From assembly GCA_030602245.1 (NCBI GenBank), contig JAUWAC010000014.1, positions 1 through 64,000 of the forward strand: a DNA stretch of 64,000 nucleotides. Reading direction: 5' to 3'. The number at the start of each line of letters is the position of its first letter. Within the stretch, counting starts at the first letter, position 1. Under the pieces are notes generated by a model, which saw only the letters and a list, made by a program, of their open reading frames with translations, was not told the DNA's origin and did not search any database. Below are positions 63,695-64,000 of this stretch, one piece after another. Made by a program: the position numbers and the translations under genes. The DNA is from Marinobacterium sp. (GTDB taxonomy: Bacteria; Pseudomonadota; Gammaproteobacteria; Pseudomonadales; Balneatricaceae).

Positions 63695-63815
63695 CACCGA
63701 TAAAAATCTAAAACTGCTTTTTTATCATGGGGTTGTTCGTTGGCGCCGGGCGCTGCCGGGCGTCGTCGGGTGCGCGCTTATGGGGCGCAGGTAGCGTTCG
63801 GTGCCCGCAAAGTGC

Positions 63816-64000
63816 TCACGTTTGCGCGCCGCGGCCCGCCGGGCGACGTCGCGGCGCCAGGTCGGCGATCACCTGCTCCGCGATGTCGATGACGGGCAGG
63901 CCGAGCTTCATCGATGTCTGCTGCAGCGCCCGATAGGCCTGGGCCTCATCGAGCCCCTTGTGCTGCATCAGCAGGCTTCGTGCGCGCTCCAGTGTCTTGC
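63816..64000 (-). CDS. nasT: ANTAR-domain response regulator NasT, C-terminal part
   Basis: The C-terminal 61 residues are in the window; the rest lies beyond the edge. LERARSLLMQHKGLDEAQAYRALQQTSMKLGLPVIDIAEQVI is a clear ANTAR RNA-binding domain. NasT binds leader RNA to prevent termination when its sensor NasS releases it in the presence of nitrate or nitrite. It ends with a basic tail and TGA at 63,816. The same strand as the transporter operon, 120 bases before the sigma-54 promoter. Confidence 0.88.
   Translation of the reverse strand, partial: KTLERARSLLMQHKGLDEAQAYRALQQTSMKLGLPVIDIAEQVIADLAPRRRPAGRGAQT

Noticed and set aside
63700-63815. NtrC enhancer site upstream of the sigma-54 promoter
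   Set aside because: GGTGCGCGC and GGCGCA elements are present but not as the inverted TGCACC-N5-GGTGCA arrangement; not reported as a site.
1-64000. tRNA, rRNA, tmRNA or CRISPR arrays
   Set aside because: No cloverleaf-type sequence, rRNA signature or regularly spaced repeats were recognised on either strand.

Overview
The window is a GC-rich chromosomal segment of a gammaproteobacterium. The gene order nrdR-ribD-ribE-ribBA-ribH-nusB-thiL-pgpA-ribA, the facing xseB-ispA-dxs operon, PomA/PomB-type sodium flagellar stators and a NasT-controlled nitrite operon carrying a kinase/phosphatase gene resemble Pseudomonadales/Oceanospirillales-type marine bacteria. Genus cannot be fixed from the sequence alone. 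No tRNA, rRNA or CRISPR array was seen.

Region 1 (1-18.6 kb) is a catabolic block. It starts with the tail of an IS1380-type transposase. A leftward operon follows (livK, livH, a livM-livG fusion, livF, a ketopantoate-reductase-like gene and a class II aldolase). Divergent from it is a rightward cluster whose content matches indole-3-acetic acid (auxin) degradation: iacA, B, I, C, D, E, F, G, then an OprD-type porin, an FMN-dependent alpha-hydroxy-acid dehydrogenase and an iacH-type amidase. The shared, AT-rich intergenic region holds a MarR-type palindrome overlapping a -35 box and a direct repeat. Uptake, ring oxidation and side-chain processing therefore appear physically linked.

Region 2 (18.7-42.8 kb) is mostly housekeeping: radA, a PilZ protein, a diguanylate cyclase, ettA, glyA, nrdR and the riboflavin genes, nusB, thiL, pgpA, ribA, dxs-ispA-xseB, pomAB, a cytochrome c5, a putrescine-type ABC importer (potFGHI-like) and a PP2A-like phosphatase.

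Region 3 (42.9-59 kb) is a rearranged locus. An FCD/GntR regulator with two matching operator palindromes faces a TRAP transporter whose dctP has lost its 5' end and whose dctQ is cut after about 40 codons. The cut is the left edge of an insert of about 9.8 kb with lower GC than its surroundings (44,885-54,652). All its genes read leftward: an ISL3-transposase chimera, a Fic AMP-transferase-like protein, two small unknown proteins, a complete type I Wadjet anti-plasmid operon (jetA-jetB-jetC-jetD) and the 5' stub of a TOTE-conflict-system primase. A short duplicate of the fic 3' end lies just upstream of jetA. The right edge is an ISL3-like terminal repeat, directly abutting a beheaded SpoIIE-type phosphatase that is fused in frame to glycolate oxidase GlcD, followed by glcE and glcF.

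Region 4 (59-64 kb) has a DUF1338 (2-oxoadipate dioxygenase-like) gene, a small membrane protein, and a leftward nitrogen operon: nasT (partial), a sigma-54 promoter, a leader with a terminator hairpin, a formate/nitrite transporter, a fused PP2C phosphatase-Ser/Thr kinase, and cyanase. The layout predicts NasT antitermination control of nitrite and cyanate use.
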